From assembly GCA_017412115.1 (NCBI GenBank), contig JAFPYR010000026.1, positions 1 to 53,690 of the forward strand: DNA of 53,690 nucleotides. The letters run 5' to 3'. This document shows positions 27,299-36,745 of this stretch, piece after piece; the first letter of the stretch is position 1; every line of letters begins with the position of its first letter. The DNA is from Bacteroidales bacterium. Lineage in GTDB: Bacteria > Bacteroidota > Bacteroidia > Bacteroidales > UBA3824. Below the pieces are notes generated by a model that did no database searches, was not told the DNA's origin, and saw nothing but the letters and a program-made list of their open reading frames with translations. The position numbers and the translations under genes were made by a program.

Positions 27299-28177
27299 AT
27301 GCCGGTTTTAAATTTACAAATGCTCCTTAACGGGCGTTATCATAATTCAACAAGTGCTGTTTTGAATATTCAGAACAGGGCTTTTGTTTACGGAGATATT
27401 ATCAGCGAGACTTTGCACGCTTGCGCGGGAAGGCTTTGCTTTTTTGATGCTCATATCAAAAATCTTGTTCAAGCTATGCAGATTGCGCAAATGAACGTGC
27501 CTCAAAAATTTCTTTCGGAGTTGGAGGAGTTCAAAAACGAAATCTCTAAAATGTTGGTTAAAAACAAGATTTTTAAAGGTGCTAATGTCAGAATTAGTGT
27601 TTTTCGTTCGTTTTCGGAAGGTTTTGAGCCGGATAACGACAATACGGAATATTCTGTAAGCATTCAACCTTTAAATCAAACGGGTTTTGAATTCAATCGT
27701 CAGGGACTTGCCGTTGCCGTTTATGATAAGCACAGAAAATATCCTACGCCGCTTTGCGGTTTTGACACGCATGAAAATTGTTTCCTTAAAATGGCGGCTT
27801 TGAAATTTCCGTATAAAGATAAAGTAAATGACGTTTTACTTTTGAACGCAGAAGGAAACCTCGTAGAATCTGTTTTGAACGGAAACGTGTTTATTGTTAA
27901 AAACAAAGCGATTTATACTCCTATGCTTGAGGACGGCTGTGCGAAAGATATTATGAGAGAGAGAGTTTTGGAGGTTGCCCGTAATGCGGGTTACGGTGTT
28001 TTTAGTGACAAACATTTGTCGCTTGAACATCTTAAACAAGCGGACGAAATATTTTTCTCAAGTACGCAAAACGGTGTTAATTGGGTTGGAGCCTTTGAGA
28101 CAAGACGTTTTTATAAAACTGTTAGTCAAGATATTGCAACAAAAATTAATGATTTGTATTTGAATTATCAAGAGTAA
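27299..28177 (+). CDS. Class IV aminotransferase-fold protein lacking the PLP lysine
   Basis: Resembles Bacteroidetes class IV PLP enzymes (branched-chain aminotransferase / 4-amino-4-deoxychorismate lyase group): LNGRYHN, NRAFVYGDIISETL, GANVRISVFR, LLLNAEGNLVES..NGNVFIVKN and LEDGCAKDIMRERVL are in order. Aligned to the family, the Schiff-base lysine of the KT.N motif falls on T157 in FDTHENCF. A single base change (AAG to ACG) would give this. Without the lysine normal PLP catalysis is not expected, so it may be inactive, regulatory, or mutated. It ends four bases from the convergent yqgE homologue. Confidence 0.8.
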   Translation: MPVLNLQMLLNGRYHNSTSAVLNIQNRAFVYGDIISETLHACAGRLCFFDAHIKNLVQAMQIAQMNVPQKFLSELEEFKNEISKMLVKNKIFKGANVRISVFRSFSEGFEPDNDNTEYSVSIQPLNQTGFEFNRQGLAVAVYDKHRKYPTPLCGFDTHENCFLKMAALKFPYKDKVNDVLLLNAEGNLVESVLNGNVFIVKNKAIYTPMLEDGCAKDIMRERVLEVARNAGYGVFSDKHLSLEHLKQADEIFFSSTQNGVNWVGAFETRRFYKTVSQDIATKINDLYLNYQE

Positions 28178-28181
28178 ATTA

Positions 28182-28778
28182 TTAATTCCACATGGGATTT
28201 ATCGGCAAATTTCCCCAAAGTTTGTAATGACCGCCGAGATTGTTTACGGCCTCAGCCCAAACGTTGGAATCATAATTCACTATGAATTTTTTGTCGAGAT
28301 TTCCCACTATCCAATATTTTGAATTGATTTCTTCTTGGAGCTGATTCGGTCGCCAAGCCGTACAGCCGAGAAAAAATCTGACTTGCTCCTGCGGTATTTC
28401 GCCTAAAGTGATTTTTTTCATCACCAAATTGCAATCACCGCCGAAATAAACTCCGTCGGCAATTTCCTGTGAATTAGGAATAATCGAATTTCCTAATGTA
28501 TGAATGCAGGAAATTCTGTCCAAATAGACCGGACCTCCGAACGACAAACGCACGGGTAGTGGCATTATTAAATCCAAAAGCGGATTGTTTTTTATGATAA
28601 CGGGTTTGTTGAGTATAAAACCCAATGTGCGTTCAGCGGAATTTTCTATGATGTAAACGACTGATCTCTTGAATATTACATTAGAGGCGAAAGGTTCTGA
28701 AACCAGAACTCTGCCTTTCGTGGGATTCAACCAGTTTTCATCTATTTTCAGCAAATCTTTATTAATTAATTTTTCCAT
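28182..28778 (-). CDS. UPF0301/AlgH (YqgE) family protein
   Basis: 198 residues. Family landmarks: GRVLVSEPF, RSVVYIIENS, GFILNKPV, LSFGGPV, DGVYFGGD and FFLGCTAWRPNQL, then WIVGN. YqgE/AlgH proteins are widespread and structurally solved, but the role is not settled. Own promoter at 28801-28808, divergent from kdsB. Confidence 0.92.
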   Translation of the reverse strand: MEKLINKDLLKIDENWLNPTKGRVLVSEPFASNVIFKRSVVYIIENSAERTLGFILNKPVIIKNNPLLDLIMPLPVRLSFGGPVYLDRISCIHTLGNSIIPNSQEIADGVYFGGDCNLVMKKITLGEIPQEQVRFFLGCTAWRPNQLQEEINSKYWIVGNLDKKFIVNYDSNVWAEAVNNLGGHYKLWGNLPINPMWN

Positions 28779-28800
28779 ATACCGCTTAAATTTTATTTTG

Positions 28801-28808
28801 CAAAAATA
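28801..28808 (-). promoter_or_regulatory. -7 promoter box of UPF0301 gene
   Basis: TATTTTTG on the minus strand, 22 bases before the ATG at 28778. Confidence 0.6.
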
Positions 28809-28845
28809 ATAATAAAAATTTTTATCAAAAATAAAAAAAAATATT

Positions 28846-28853
28846 TACATTTG
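28846..28853 (+). promoter_or_regulatory. -7 promoter box of kdsB
   Basis: TACATTTG, 28 bases before the ATG at 28882. Confidence 0.6.
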
Positions 28854-28881
28854 CCAAATAATATTAAAAAATAATAAAAAA

Positions 28882-29634
28882 ATGAGAGTTTTAGGAATTA
28901 TACCTTCGCGATACAAATCAACCCGTTTTCCGGGCAAGCCGCTTGTGAAAATAGGTTCTAAGACGATGATTCACAGGGTTTACGAACAAGCCTCAAAGGC
29001 TTTTGACACGGTTTTGGTAGCAACAGACGATGACAAAATTTTTTCAGAGGTAACCTCTTTTTCCGGCAAAGTCGTAATGACGAGCGAGGCTCATCAGAGC
29101 GGTACGGACAGATGCGCAGAGGCTGCAAGAAATTATTGCGAAAAAACGGGTGAGACTTTTGATGCCGTGATTAATATTCAAGGTGATGAACCTTTTGTAG
29201 AGCCCGGACAACTGAAAAGTCTTGCAAGTCTGTTTGAAGACAAAAACGTTCAGATTGCAACGCTCGTAAAAGAGGCTAAAACTTTTGACGAGGTTTTTTC
29301 GGAAAATACTGCAAAAGTCGTTCTTAATTTAAGAAATGAGGCTGTATATTTTTCGCGTTCGCCGATACCTTTTTTAAGAGGTGAGGACAAACAGAATTGG
29401 GTTAATAAACATTTGTATTTTAGACATATAGGTGTTTATGCTTATAGATTTGACGTTTTGCAGGAGATTACGAAACTCTCTCAAAGCAGTCTTGAATTAG
29501 CCGAAAAACTCGAACAAAACCGTTGGATAGAAAACGGTTATAAAATAAAAGTTTGCAAAACGGAGTTTGAAGGTCTTGCCGTTGATACTCCTGAGGATTT
29601 GCAAAAAATATTGGCTACGATGAAAATCGACTAA
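28882..29634 (+). CDS. kdsB: 3-deoxy-manno-octulosonate cytidylyltransferase
   Basis: Activates KDO with CTP for lipopolysaccharide inner core synthesis. N-terminal IPSRYKSTRFPGKPL nucleotide motif, ATDDDKI, TSEAHQSGTDRCAEA, NIQGDEPFVEP and the later YFSRSPIPFLR and HIGVYAYR. 250 residues, complete. Followed by a 104-base spacer with no clear terminator. Confidence 0.95.
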   Translation: MRVLGIIPSRYKSTRFPGKPLVKIGSKTMIHRVYEQASKAFDTVLVATDDDKIFSEVTSFSGKVVMTSEAHQSGTDRCAEAARNYCEKTGETFDAVINIQGDEPFVEPGQLKSLASLFEDKNVQIATLVKEAKTFDEVFSENTAKVVLNLRNEAVYFSRSPIPFLRGEDKQNWVNKHLYFRHIGVYAYRFDVLQEITKLSQSSLELAEKLEQNRWIENGYKIKVCKTEFEGLAVDTPEDLQKILATMKID

Positions 29635-29738
29635 AGTTAATAAATATTTAATATTGCAATTGCTTGTTTTGGAATAGTAATTGATTATTAAGTATTTATG
29701 CTATACGGATTCGTGAAAAACCAAAAATACAGAATAAA

Positions 29739-30116
29739 ATGAAAAAGATTTTGAAAAAATTGTTCTCAATAGTTTTGTTGTCGTTTTGTTCGGGGTGTGT
29801 CAGTGCCCAAACTCCCGTACCTGAAAATACTTCAGAGCTCGGTTTTGACATATCAAATCAAAACGGCGGGCGGCCTTATGCCGAGTTTTATCCGAATCCC
29901 GTTACAGGAAACATCGTTAAAATAAAATCATACAAGGCAATCAAAACGGTTGAAATCTTGAATATTATCGGAAAATGTATTCAGTTAGTATCGAATACTT
30001 ACAACATTTACGATGATATGACTATCGTCCTTCAAGATTACGAGCCGGGTATGTATTTAGCTAAAATCACTTTTGAAGACGATAGAACGATTGTGAAAAA
30101 ATTAGTAATAAAATAA
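29739..30116 (+). CDS. Minimal T9SS cargo: signal peptide plus sorting domain only
   Basis: 125 residues: a signal peptide (cleavage near VSAQ, residue 24; a cysteine pair in FCSGC could alternatively be a lipobox), a linker of about 20 residues, then a type A T9SS C-terminal domain from AEFYPNPVTGNIVKIKS to the end (EPGMYLAKITF ... TIVKKLVIK). There is no passenger domain between them. It may be a stub, a remnant, or a functional peptide or regulator of the secretion machinery. I saw no -7 box in the 104 bases upstream. Confidence 0.75.
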   Translation: MKKILKKLFSIVLLSFCSGCVSAQTPVPENTSELGFDISNQNGGRPYAEFYPNPVTGNIVKIKSYKAIKTVEILNIIGKCIQLVSNTYNIYDDMTIVLQDYEPGMYLAKITFEDDRTIVKKLVIK

Positions 30117-30132
30117 ATTCTTTTTTTTTTTT

Positions 30133-30183
30133 AACCAAAACAAGGGAGTTTGAAAAAATTATTCAAACTCCCTTGTTTTGGTT
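30133..30183. repeat. Perfect 22-bp inverted repeat between T9SS stub and HAD gene
   Basis: The arm at 30133-30154 (from AACCAAAACAAGGGAG to TTTGAA) is the exact complement of 30162-30183, with a 7-base loop. It overlaps the last eight codons of the HAD gene on the minus strand. The T-run (30121-30132) lies before it on the plus strand, which is the wrong side for an intrinsic terminator in either direction. Confidence 0.8.
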
Positions 30184-30848
30184 TCGTCTATTTCTATTTT
30201 GATAATTCTTGCGGCCTCATTGAAATCTGTGATTACTTGATGAGTGTACATCGAATAATCCTCACCTGAGGAGTTTACGATTACGATTCTTCCTGCTCCG
30301 AATTTTTCTGCTGCTTTGATACCCGCCGGTGAATCTTCAAAAACTATGATTTCTTCCGGTTTCAAAAACATACGCTCTGCCGCACGGTTAAAAATATCCG
30401 GCTCAGGTTTGCATTTGAAACTATAATCGTTGTAAACAAAACGTTTACGCATAAACCATTTTTTTAAGTTATAGCGTTGAAAATAAAAATCCGCATTCTC
30501 TTTGTCACTGCTTGTAGCAATTGCAATAGGTATCGCACACGCAAGGCAATAATCAAACATTTTTGTTACGCCTTCGTGCAACTGAAAATCGTCAGAGAGA
30601 ATAAGCTGACGGTAAATGCCCTCTTTTTCAGAGGCTAACCTATCCAATTCCTCGCCTTTGAATTCTCTTTTGAAAAGATATTTGAAGATTTCGGCATTTG
30701 TTTTCCCGTGCATATTTTCATGTATCTCTTTGTCAGATAACGAAATACTATAATGTTTGAGAAATATGTTCCATGCCTTGTTGTGATACGGCGTATCCCA
30801 AATAAGTGTGCCGTTAAAATCAAATATTATACCTCTTAATGCCGACAT
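30159..30848 (-). CDS. HAD-superfamily hydrolase (phosphoglucomutase-like cap)
   Basis: Motif I FDFNGTL (nucleophile D10), motif II IATSSDK, motif III lysine in FKCKPEPDIF, motif IV FEDSPAGIKAAE. The cap resembles beta-phosphoglucomutase type phosphatases. In motif I the second acidic residue is asparagine (DFNGT instead of DFDGT), which a known subfamily shares; it could lower phosphatase activity. 229 residues. Substrate unknown. Promoter box at 30871-30878. Its last codons lie inside the 22-bp inverted repeat. Confidence 0.85.
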   Translation of the reverse strand: MSALRGIIFDFNGTLIWDTPYHNKAWNIFLKHYSISLSDKEIHENMHGKTNAEIFKYLFKREFKGEELDRLASEKEGIYRQLILSDDFQLHEGVTKMFDYCLACAIPIAIATSSDKENADFYFQRYNLKKWFMRKRFVYNDYSFKCKPEPDIFNRAAERMFLKPEEIIVFEDSPAGIKAAEKFGAGRIVIVNSSGEDYSMYTHQVITDFNEAARIIKIEIDETKTREFE

Positions 30849-30870
30849 AACCTATATAATTTTTATAGTG

Positions 30871-30878
30871 CAAAGTTA
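30871..30878 (-). promoter_or_regulatory. -7 promoter box of HAD gene
   Basis: TAACTTTG on the minus strand, 22 bases before the ATG at 30848. Confidence 0.65.
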
Positions 30879-30946
30879 CAATATTTTTTTAATAAAAAAA
30901 TAATTTTTATTGTAAGAAAAATTGGCGTAAAACAAAAAATAATCAT

Positions 30947-30954
30947 TATATTTA
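30947..30954 (+). promoter_or_regulatory. Possible -7 box of SpoIIE-type gene
   Basis: TATATTTA, one mismatch from the consensus, 25 bases before the ATG at 30980. Confidence 0.35.
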
Positions 30955-30979
30955 CAAAAAATTTTTTATCGGTTCGTAA

Positions 30980-32761
30980 ATGCGGTTAAGATTTCTTATA
31001 ATACTGATAATCTGTTTGTTAGCAAACAGTACATATTCCTTTGCCCAGACAAAAGCAGAGAAAATTCGTATTGCGGAACTCGAAAATGAACCGGATAGTG
31101 TATTTGATGTAAATAAAATCGGAAATTATTGCGAGTTGTGCCGACTTTATGTGCGTTATAATACATCTAAAGCATTGTCTTACATAGAGAAAGCAGAAAA
31201 AATCGCAAACAAGGACAAAGAAAAAATGGCGGTTTTTGAAGGTTTTGGCGATGTTTATTTTTATAAAAAAGATTACAAAAAATCGTTATTATATTACGAA
31301 AAGCAAAATAAACTTGCTAAAAAATTAAGAGATAATAAAAATTTAGCTTATTCGCTTTTAGGAACGGGCAATTGTTACAATTCTCAAAAACTCTACAAAA
31401 AAGCCGTTACGGTTCTCAATCAAAGTCTTCTTACCGCTAAAAAGTTGAAAGATAACGAATTAAAACAAAAAATATATTATTCTCTTTACGAGTCTTATAA
31501 TTTTAGCAGGGATTACAAAAAATCATTGGAAAATTATAAACTCTACGTTAGTTGCTTGAGAGAGAACGAGTTAAAAGAAAACAAAGAAAAAATTGACGAA
31601 ATAAATTCCGCTCTTAACGAAATTTCTTCTTCTAACGATTCTTTGAGTGAAATTTCAAAAGCGAATGCTCAAGAAATCGAACTTTTGAACAAGGAAAAAG
31701 AGGATTTGAACCGTCAAAACGAGAATTTGGAGCGGCAAACGGAGGTTCAATCTGAGGATTTGAAACTTCGTCAGGCAGAAATCGACGACAGCCGTGTTAT
31801 GATTGACAAGCAGCGTAATTTGATTTGGACATTTATTATAATAGGTGTGATTTTTTTGGTGCTCTTGGCGATAGTTTTTTCTATGTTTAGAAAAATTAAA
31901 AAAATTAACAGTCGTCTTGAAAACCAAAAAGACGAAATCGAGATTCAAAAAAATCTTATTCAAGTCAAGAACGACCAAATTACGGATTCGATTAATTATG
32001 CCAGAAAAATTCAAGATTCCATTCTTGTACCCGAGCAAAAAATCAAACGTTGGTTGCCGCAAATGTTCATTTATTACAAGCCTAAGGATATTGTCAGCGG
32101 TGATTTTTATTGGTTTTCAAAATACGAAAGCAAATATGTTATAACGGCGATAGATTGTACGGGGCACGGTGTTCCGGGTGCGTTTTTGTCGATGATTGGC
32201 AACACGCTATTGCATGAAATCGTTAATATAAAACACGTTTTTAAGCCGGATCAAATACTTTCGATGTTGCATGACGGCATTACGCTTGCTCTTAATCAGG
32301 AGGAAGAATCCGCCTCTGAAGACGGTATGGATATGAGCCTTTGCACCGTTGATACTAAACTTCATAGATTTCAGTTTGCCGGTGCTAAAAATAATCTTTA
32401 CGTTGTTCAGGGCAACAAACTCAAAATTCTAAAAGCCAATTATTATTCTATCGGCGGAAAACCTTTAAGACCCGATATGAAAGTTGAGTTCACTTGTTAT
32501 GATTTTATGTACGATGATAATACGTCAATTTACATGTTTTCAGACGGTTATCTTGATCAGTACGGCGGTGAAAACAACGAAAAATTCAATACGGCACGTT
32601 TCAAGGAGATGATTCTTGCTAACCGCGAACTGCCGATGGAGGAGCAAAAAGAAATCCTTTCTAAAACGATGGAAGAGTGGAAAGGCGATCGTCAGCAGAT
32701 TGACGACTTTTTGGTAATGGGGGTTAAACTTTCGGATTTGAATGATCAAAACGAGGCTTAA
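30980..32761 (+). CDS. TPR membrane protein with cytoplasmic SpoIIE/PP2C-type phosphatase domain
   Basis: Signal peptide (to about residue 23), TPR-like helices from about 45 to 200 (KALSYIEKAEKIANK, YKKSLLYYEKQNKLAKKL, YKKSLENYKLYV), a coiled coil (about 205-275), one membrane helix at 281-303, a short coiled coil, and a SpoIIE domain (about 345-585) with DIVSGDFYWF, IDCTGHGVPGAFLSM, MDMSLCTVD, MFSDGYLDQYGG and DDFLVMGVKL. The acidic metal ligands of PP2C-type phosphatases (D of GDFYW, D of DCTGHG, D of FSDGY, D of DDF) are present, so activity is likely. Sensing by periplasmic TPRs and dephosphorylation of a cytoplasmic partner is inferred from layout; the target is unknown. Confidence 0.88.
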   Translation: MRLRFLIILIICLLANSTYSFAQTKAEKIRIAELENEPDSVFDVNKIGNYCELCRLYVRYNTSKALSYIEKAEKIANKDKEKMAVFEGFGDVYFYKKDYKKSLLYYEKQNKLAKKLRDNKNLAYSLLGTGNCYNSQKLYKKAVTVLNQSLLTAKKLKDNELKQKIYYSLYESYNFSRDYKKSLENYKLYVSCLRENELKENKEKIDEINSALNEISSSNDSLSEISKANAQEIELLNKEKEDLNRQNENLERQTEVQSEDLKLRQAEIDDSRVMIDKQRNLIWTFIIIGVIFLVLLAIVFSMFRKIKKINSRLENQKDEIEIQKNLIQVKNDQITDSINYARKIQDSILVPEQKIKRWLPQMFIYYKPKDIVSGDFYWFSKYESKYVITAIDCTGHGVPGAFLSMIGNTLLHEIVNIKHVFKPDQILSMLHDGITLALNQEEESASEDGMDMSLCTVDTKLHRFQFAGAKNNLYVVQGNKLKILKANYYSIGGKPLRPDMKVEFTCYDFMYDDNTSIYMFSDGYLDQYGGENNEKFNTARFKEMILANRELPMEEQKEILSKTMEEWKGDRQQIDDFLVMGVKLSDLNDQNEA

Positions 32762-32779
32762 AGTCGTGGGAAAAAATTT

Positions 32780-33601
32780 TTAATTTTTGAATCCCAAACC
32801 TGTTAAAGTTTTCATATCTTCTTCATTTATAGAGAAATCCAAATTTCGGAATTCTTCTGTTTCTTCTTCATCTTTGACTTTTATTACGGGGCAACTCCCT
32901 ATTTGAATGGCAAATTTTACGCATATTTTTTGCGGGGAAAATCCGTATTTTTTTGACATATTTTTTATTATCGGATTTTCTAAAATTTTTTCGTATTCTG
33001 GCGGAAAATATGCCTGAGGAATTATATGAGTTGATTTTTTTATGTAATTCAAAAGTGCTGCGTTGCTGCTGCCCGGATAAATTTTTATTTGGTTGATTAA
33101 CGGTTCTATCGTGCAGTTTTCAAGTATGTTTTTGATGTCTTCTTTTTTGAAATTTGATATGCCTAAAGCTCTGATGCGTCCTGATTTATAAAGTTTTTCC
33201 ATCGCTTTCCAAACCTCAAGGTTTTCTTTGAAATAACGTTTGCGTCCTTTGATTTCGTCCCACGGCATAGGCGCATGAATCAGCAAAAGATCAATGTAAT
33301 CCGTGTCGAGTTTTTCTAACGATTTTTCAACGGAATATTCTGCACCGGTGTAGTTCTTGATTTCGGCGGCTATCTTAGTGGTTATGAAAACGTTATGACG
33401 GTCGATGCCCGCCTCTTTGATACCTTGTCCGATACCTTCCTCGTTGTTGAAAGATTGTGCAGTATCAATGTGGAGAAAACCTGTTTTTAAAGCGTTTTTT
33501 ACTGCATCTTTAGCTTTTGTTATGCTCATAAAAGAAGTTCCGAATGCCATTTTAGGCATTACAATGCCATTTTTTAGCGTAACTGTTTCGTGCAAAATCA
33601 T
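32780..33601 (-). CDS. Aldo/keto reductase homologue with the catalytic tyrosine replaced
   Basis: TIM-barrel of AKR type, 273 residues: VTLKNGIVMPKMAFGT, HIDTAQSFNNEEGIG, FITTKI, DYIDLLLIHAP, GRIRALGISNF and the later KYGFSPQKICVKFAIQIG. Tetrad residues D46, K76 and H109 are present, but the tyrosine expected in the DTA..Y.NE motif is F51 (TTC). The cofactor loop (PKS in most homologues) reads PVIKVKD. So the fold is intact while classical NADPH-dependent reduction is doubtful. It lies just after the candidate papain-like gene on the same strand. Confidence 0.85.
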   Translation of the reverse strand: MILHETVTLKNGIVMPKMAFGTSFMSITKAKDAVKNALKTGFLHIDTAQSFNNEEGIGQGIKEAGIDRHNVFITTKIAAEIKNYTGAEYSVEKSLEKLDTDYIDLLLIHAPMPWDEIKGRKRYFKENLEVWKAMEKLYKSGRIRALGISNFKKEDIKNILENCTIEPLINQIKIYPGSSNAALLNYIKKSTHIIPQAYFPPEYEKILENPIIKNMSKKYGFSPQKICVKFAIQIGSCPVIKVKDEEETEEFRNLDFSINEEDMKTLTGLGFKN

Positions 33602-33603
33602 AT

Positions 33604-34305
33604 CTAGAAAAAATCTTTTGCAGCAAATTTAAGAATTTTTTTTGAATTTTTTTTCCTGTTTTCTTTTTTCAACGACAATAAACGTCCTTTTTTGTTGCTT
33701 TTATGATAAAATTTTATGATGTTAAAACGGTTTTGGGCGCGGCGGTTTACTTCTCTGATTCTGTTGTCAAGTTTTTTGAACCAATTTTTCGGAATCAAAT
33801 CGCTTTGACCCGGTACAGAACCGTTTTTGTCAAGTTTTCGGATTTTAACAAGTGAGGAAAATGCCGTTTGAGCTACGTCTATGCACGATTGTCCGGGACC
33901 GATTATGCCGTATAAAAATTTTGAAGCTGTTTTTTTTATGTCGCTCAAAATTTCGGCGTCTTCTGCTTTGGATGTGCTTATGCGTCTGAATAACATATAG
34001 TTATGGCTTTCTGACGGATTGATTTTGCAGCAACGTCGTATAGCGCGGCGCAGGTTTGAAATTTTGTTGCCTAAAGTGTCAATTACGAAGGTGCCTGTGT
34101 CGGCATTGATATTAACGCCCCAAGGTTTTGACATTCCGGCAGTTCCGTTGATTGAAACGTATTTCCAGCCGGAGTTTTCGTTTCCTGTCAAAACGGCGAT
34201 ATGTCCTTGTCCAAAGGCTGCATTTTTGTCAAGGACAAAGACTATATCGGCCTTCACTTTTATTGCAAGCGATGATAATATTAATAAAATAACAAAACAA
34301 TTCAT
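33604..34305 (-). CDS. Secreted protein, candidate permuted papain-like (His then Cys) peptidase/amidase
   Basis: Not a family I can name. Signal peptide 1 to about 19 (ending VKA). H35 in FGQGHIAVLTG, followed by GWKYVSINGTAG, and C141 in GPGQSCIDVAQTAF: the order His before Cys and the sequence around them resemble circularly permuted NlpC/P60 folds (YiiX/LRAT type). The last about 50 residues are strongly basic (KSNKKGRLLSLKKENRKKNS), perhaps binding nucleic acid, wall or membrane. Cell-wall or effector amidase activity is inference. Own promoter at 34327-34334; its stop lies three bases before the AKR start. Confidence 0.65.
   Translation of the reverse strand: MNCFVILLILSSLAIKVKADIVFVLDKNAAFGQGHIAVLTGNENSGWKYVSINGTAGMSKPWGVNINADTGTFVIDTLGNKISNLRRAIRRCCKINPSESHNYMLFRRISTSKAEDAEILSDIKKTASKFLYGIIGPGQSCIDVAQTAFSSLVKIRKLDKNGSVPGQSDLIPKNWFKKLDNRIREVNRRAQNRFNIIKFYHKSNKKGRLLSLKKENRKKNSKKILKFAAKDFF
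33624..33631 (-). promoter_or_regulatory. Possible -7 box of AKR gene inside the end of the upstream gene
   Basis: TAAATTTG on the minus strand, 22 bases before the ATG at 33601, overlapping the codons for KFAA of the preceding gene. Could be chance. Confidence 0.4.
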
Positions 34306-34326
34306 AGTATAATGTTTTTATAAAAG

Positions 34327-34334
34327 CAAAATTA
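34327..34334 (-). promoter_or_regulatory. -7 promoter box of papain-like gene
   Basis: TAATTTTG on the minus strand, 21 bases before the ATG at 34305. Confidence 0.6.
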
Positions 34335-34450
34335 CGGTTTTAAGGTCTTGAAAAAAAACTTTTGGGCGTTGGCAATTACATTTTTTTTAAAGGAGTTTTT
34401 CATTTTTTTATTTTTCTGCCATTTTTTTTGACAATCAGCAATTTATTTCT

Positions 34451-34458
34451 TAACTTTG
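34451..34458 (+). promoter_or_regulatory. -33/-7 promoter of ABC-F gene
   Basis: TAACTTTG with TTTG at 34427-34430, 20 bases upstream: a full Bacteroidetes-type promoter, 28 bases before the ATG. Confidence 0.75.
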
Positions 34459-34486
34459 CACTGAAATTTCTTAAAAAAGACATTAA

Positions 34487-36106
<1,620 letters not shown>

Positions 36107-36112
36107 ATAATT

Positions 36113-36140
36113 AACCGCCCTTTTTTAGGGGCGGTTTTTT
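36113..36140. terminator. Terminator after ABC-F gene
   Basis: Stem AACCGCCC / GGGCGGTT (36113-36120 with 36129-36136), loop TTTTTTAG, then a T-run; the convergent GNAT gene ends at 36140. Confidence 0.85.
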
Positions 36141-36664
36141 TATAATATTTTTTGAAATTCTAATTGGTCTTTCCAACCATCTTGGTTTCTGTGCCAGTGT
36201 TTCAGACAGCCGCAGTTTTCGTAACCGCAACTTTCAAAGAGGGCTTTTGCAGCTAAATTGTCCGTGTCGGTGCGGGCGTAAAGTTGATGGAGGTTTAGGA
36301 TTTTTTTGCAATATTCTTCAAATAATAGAAGTGCGTTTTTGGCGAAACCTTTCTGACGGTCAGCGTTTTCGTTTATCATAATTCCGAGCGAGCCTCTTTG
36401 GTCAATCGGTTCAAAATCAAACAAATCCAAAAGTCCCACTGTTTTATCGGATGCGGTTTCTACGATTACGAGCCTTAATTGACGGGCTTCAAAAATATCT
36501 TTTTGACTCTCTTCCATGACATAATTTGTCAATGTGAATTTTGAAAACGGCATAATCGTGGAACTGACTTTCCAAATATCGGTGTTATTTTCCCAAAAAT
36601 ACAGTAAATCAATATCTTCCGGCTCCAATGCCCTAAGATACACAACGGAATTTTTCAGCAACAT
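36140..36664 (-). CDS. GNAT N-acetyltransferase (RimJ/RimL-like)
   Basis: Acetyl-CoA dependent transferase fold: VYLRALEPEDIDLLYFWENN at the start, VGLLDLFDFEPIDQRGSLGI, INENADRQKGFAKNALLLF (acetyl-CoA loop Q-K-G-F-A) and LYARTDTDNLAAKALFESCGY. I start it at ATG 36664 (MLLKNSVV), 174 residues; an upstream in-frame ATG at 36718 would translate a low-complexity AATTGTC-type repeat. It lies 64 bases after rimM. Substrate unknown. Confidence 0.85.
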   Translation of the reverse strand: MLLKNSVVYLRALEPEDIDLLYFWENNTDIWKVSSTIMPFSKFTLTNYVMEESQKDIFEARQLRLVIVETASDKTVGLLDLFDFEPIDQRGSLGIMINENADRQKGFAKNALLLFEEYCKKILNLHQLYARTDTDNLAAKALFESCGYENCGCLKHWHRNQDGWKDQLEFQKIL

Positions 36665-36705
36665 TTTTTTATTATGAAGGTTAAAATTTTTTTCCCTTAC
36701 CCCAT

Positions 36706-36745
36706 TGATAATTGTCAATTGTCAATTTTCAATTGTTAATTGTCA
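36706..36745. repeat. AATTGTC-type short tandem repeat after rimM
   Basis: Reads as imperfect copies of AATTGTC / AATTGTTAATTGTC. The pattern runs into the last codons of rimM, whose C-terminal TINN is encoded by it. Repeats of this kind are common between genes in Bacteroidetes. Confidence 0.6.

Noticed and set aside
36665..36718. Extra 18 N-terminal residues of the GNAT protein
   Set aside because: They would be translated from the AATTGTC-type repeat and lack similarity to the family, which starts near MLLKNSVVYLRALEP.
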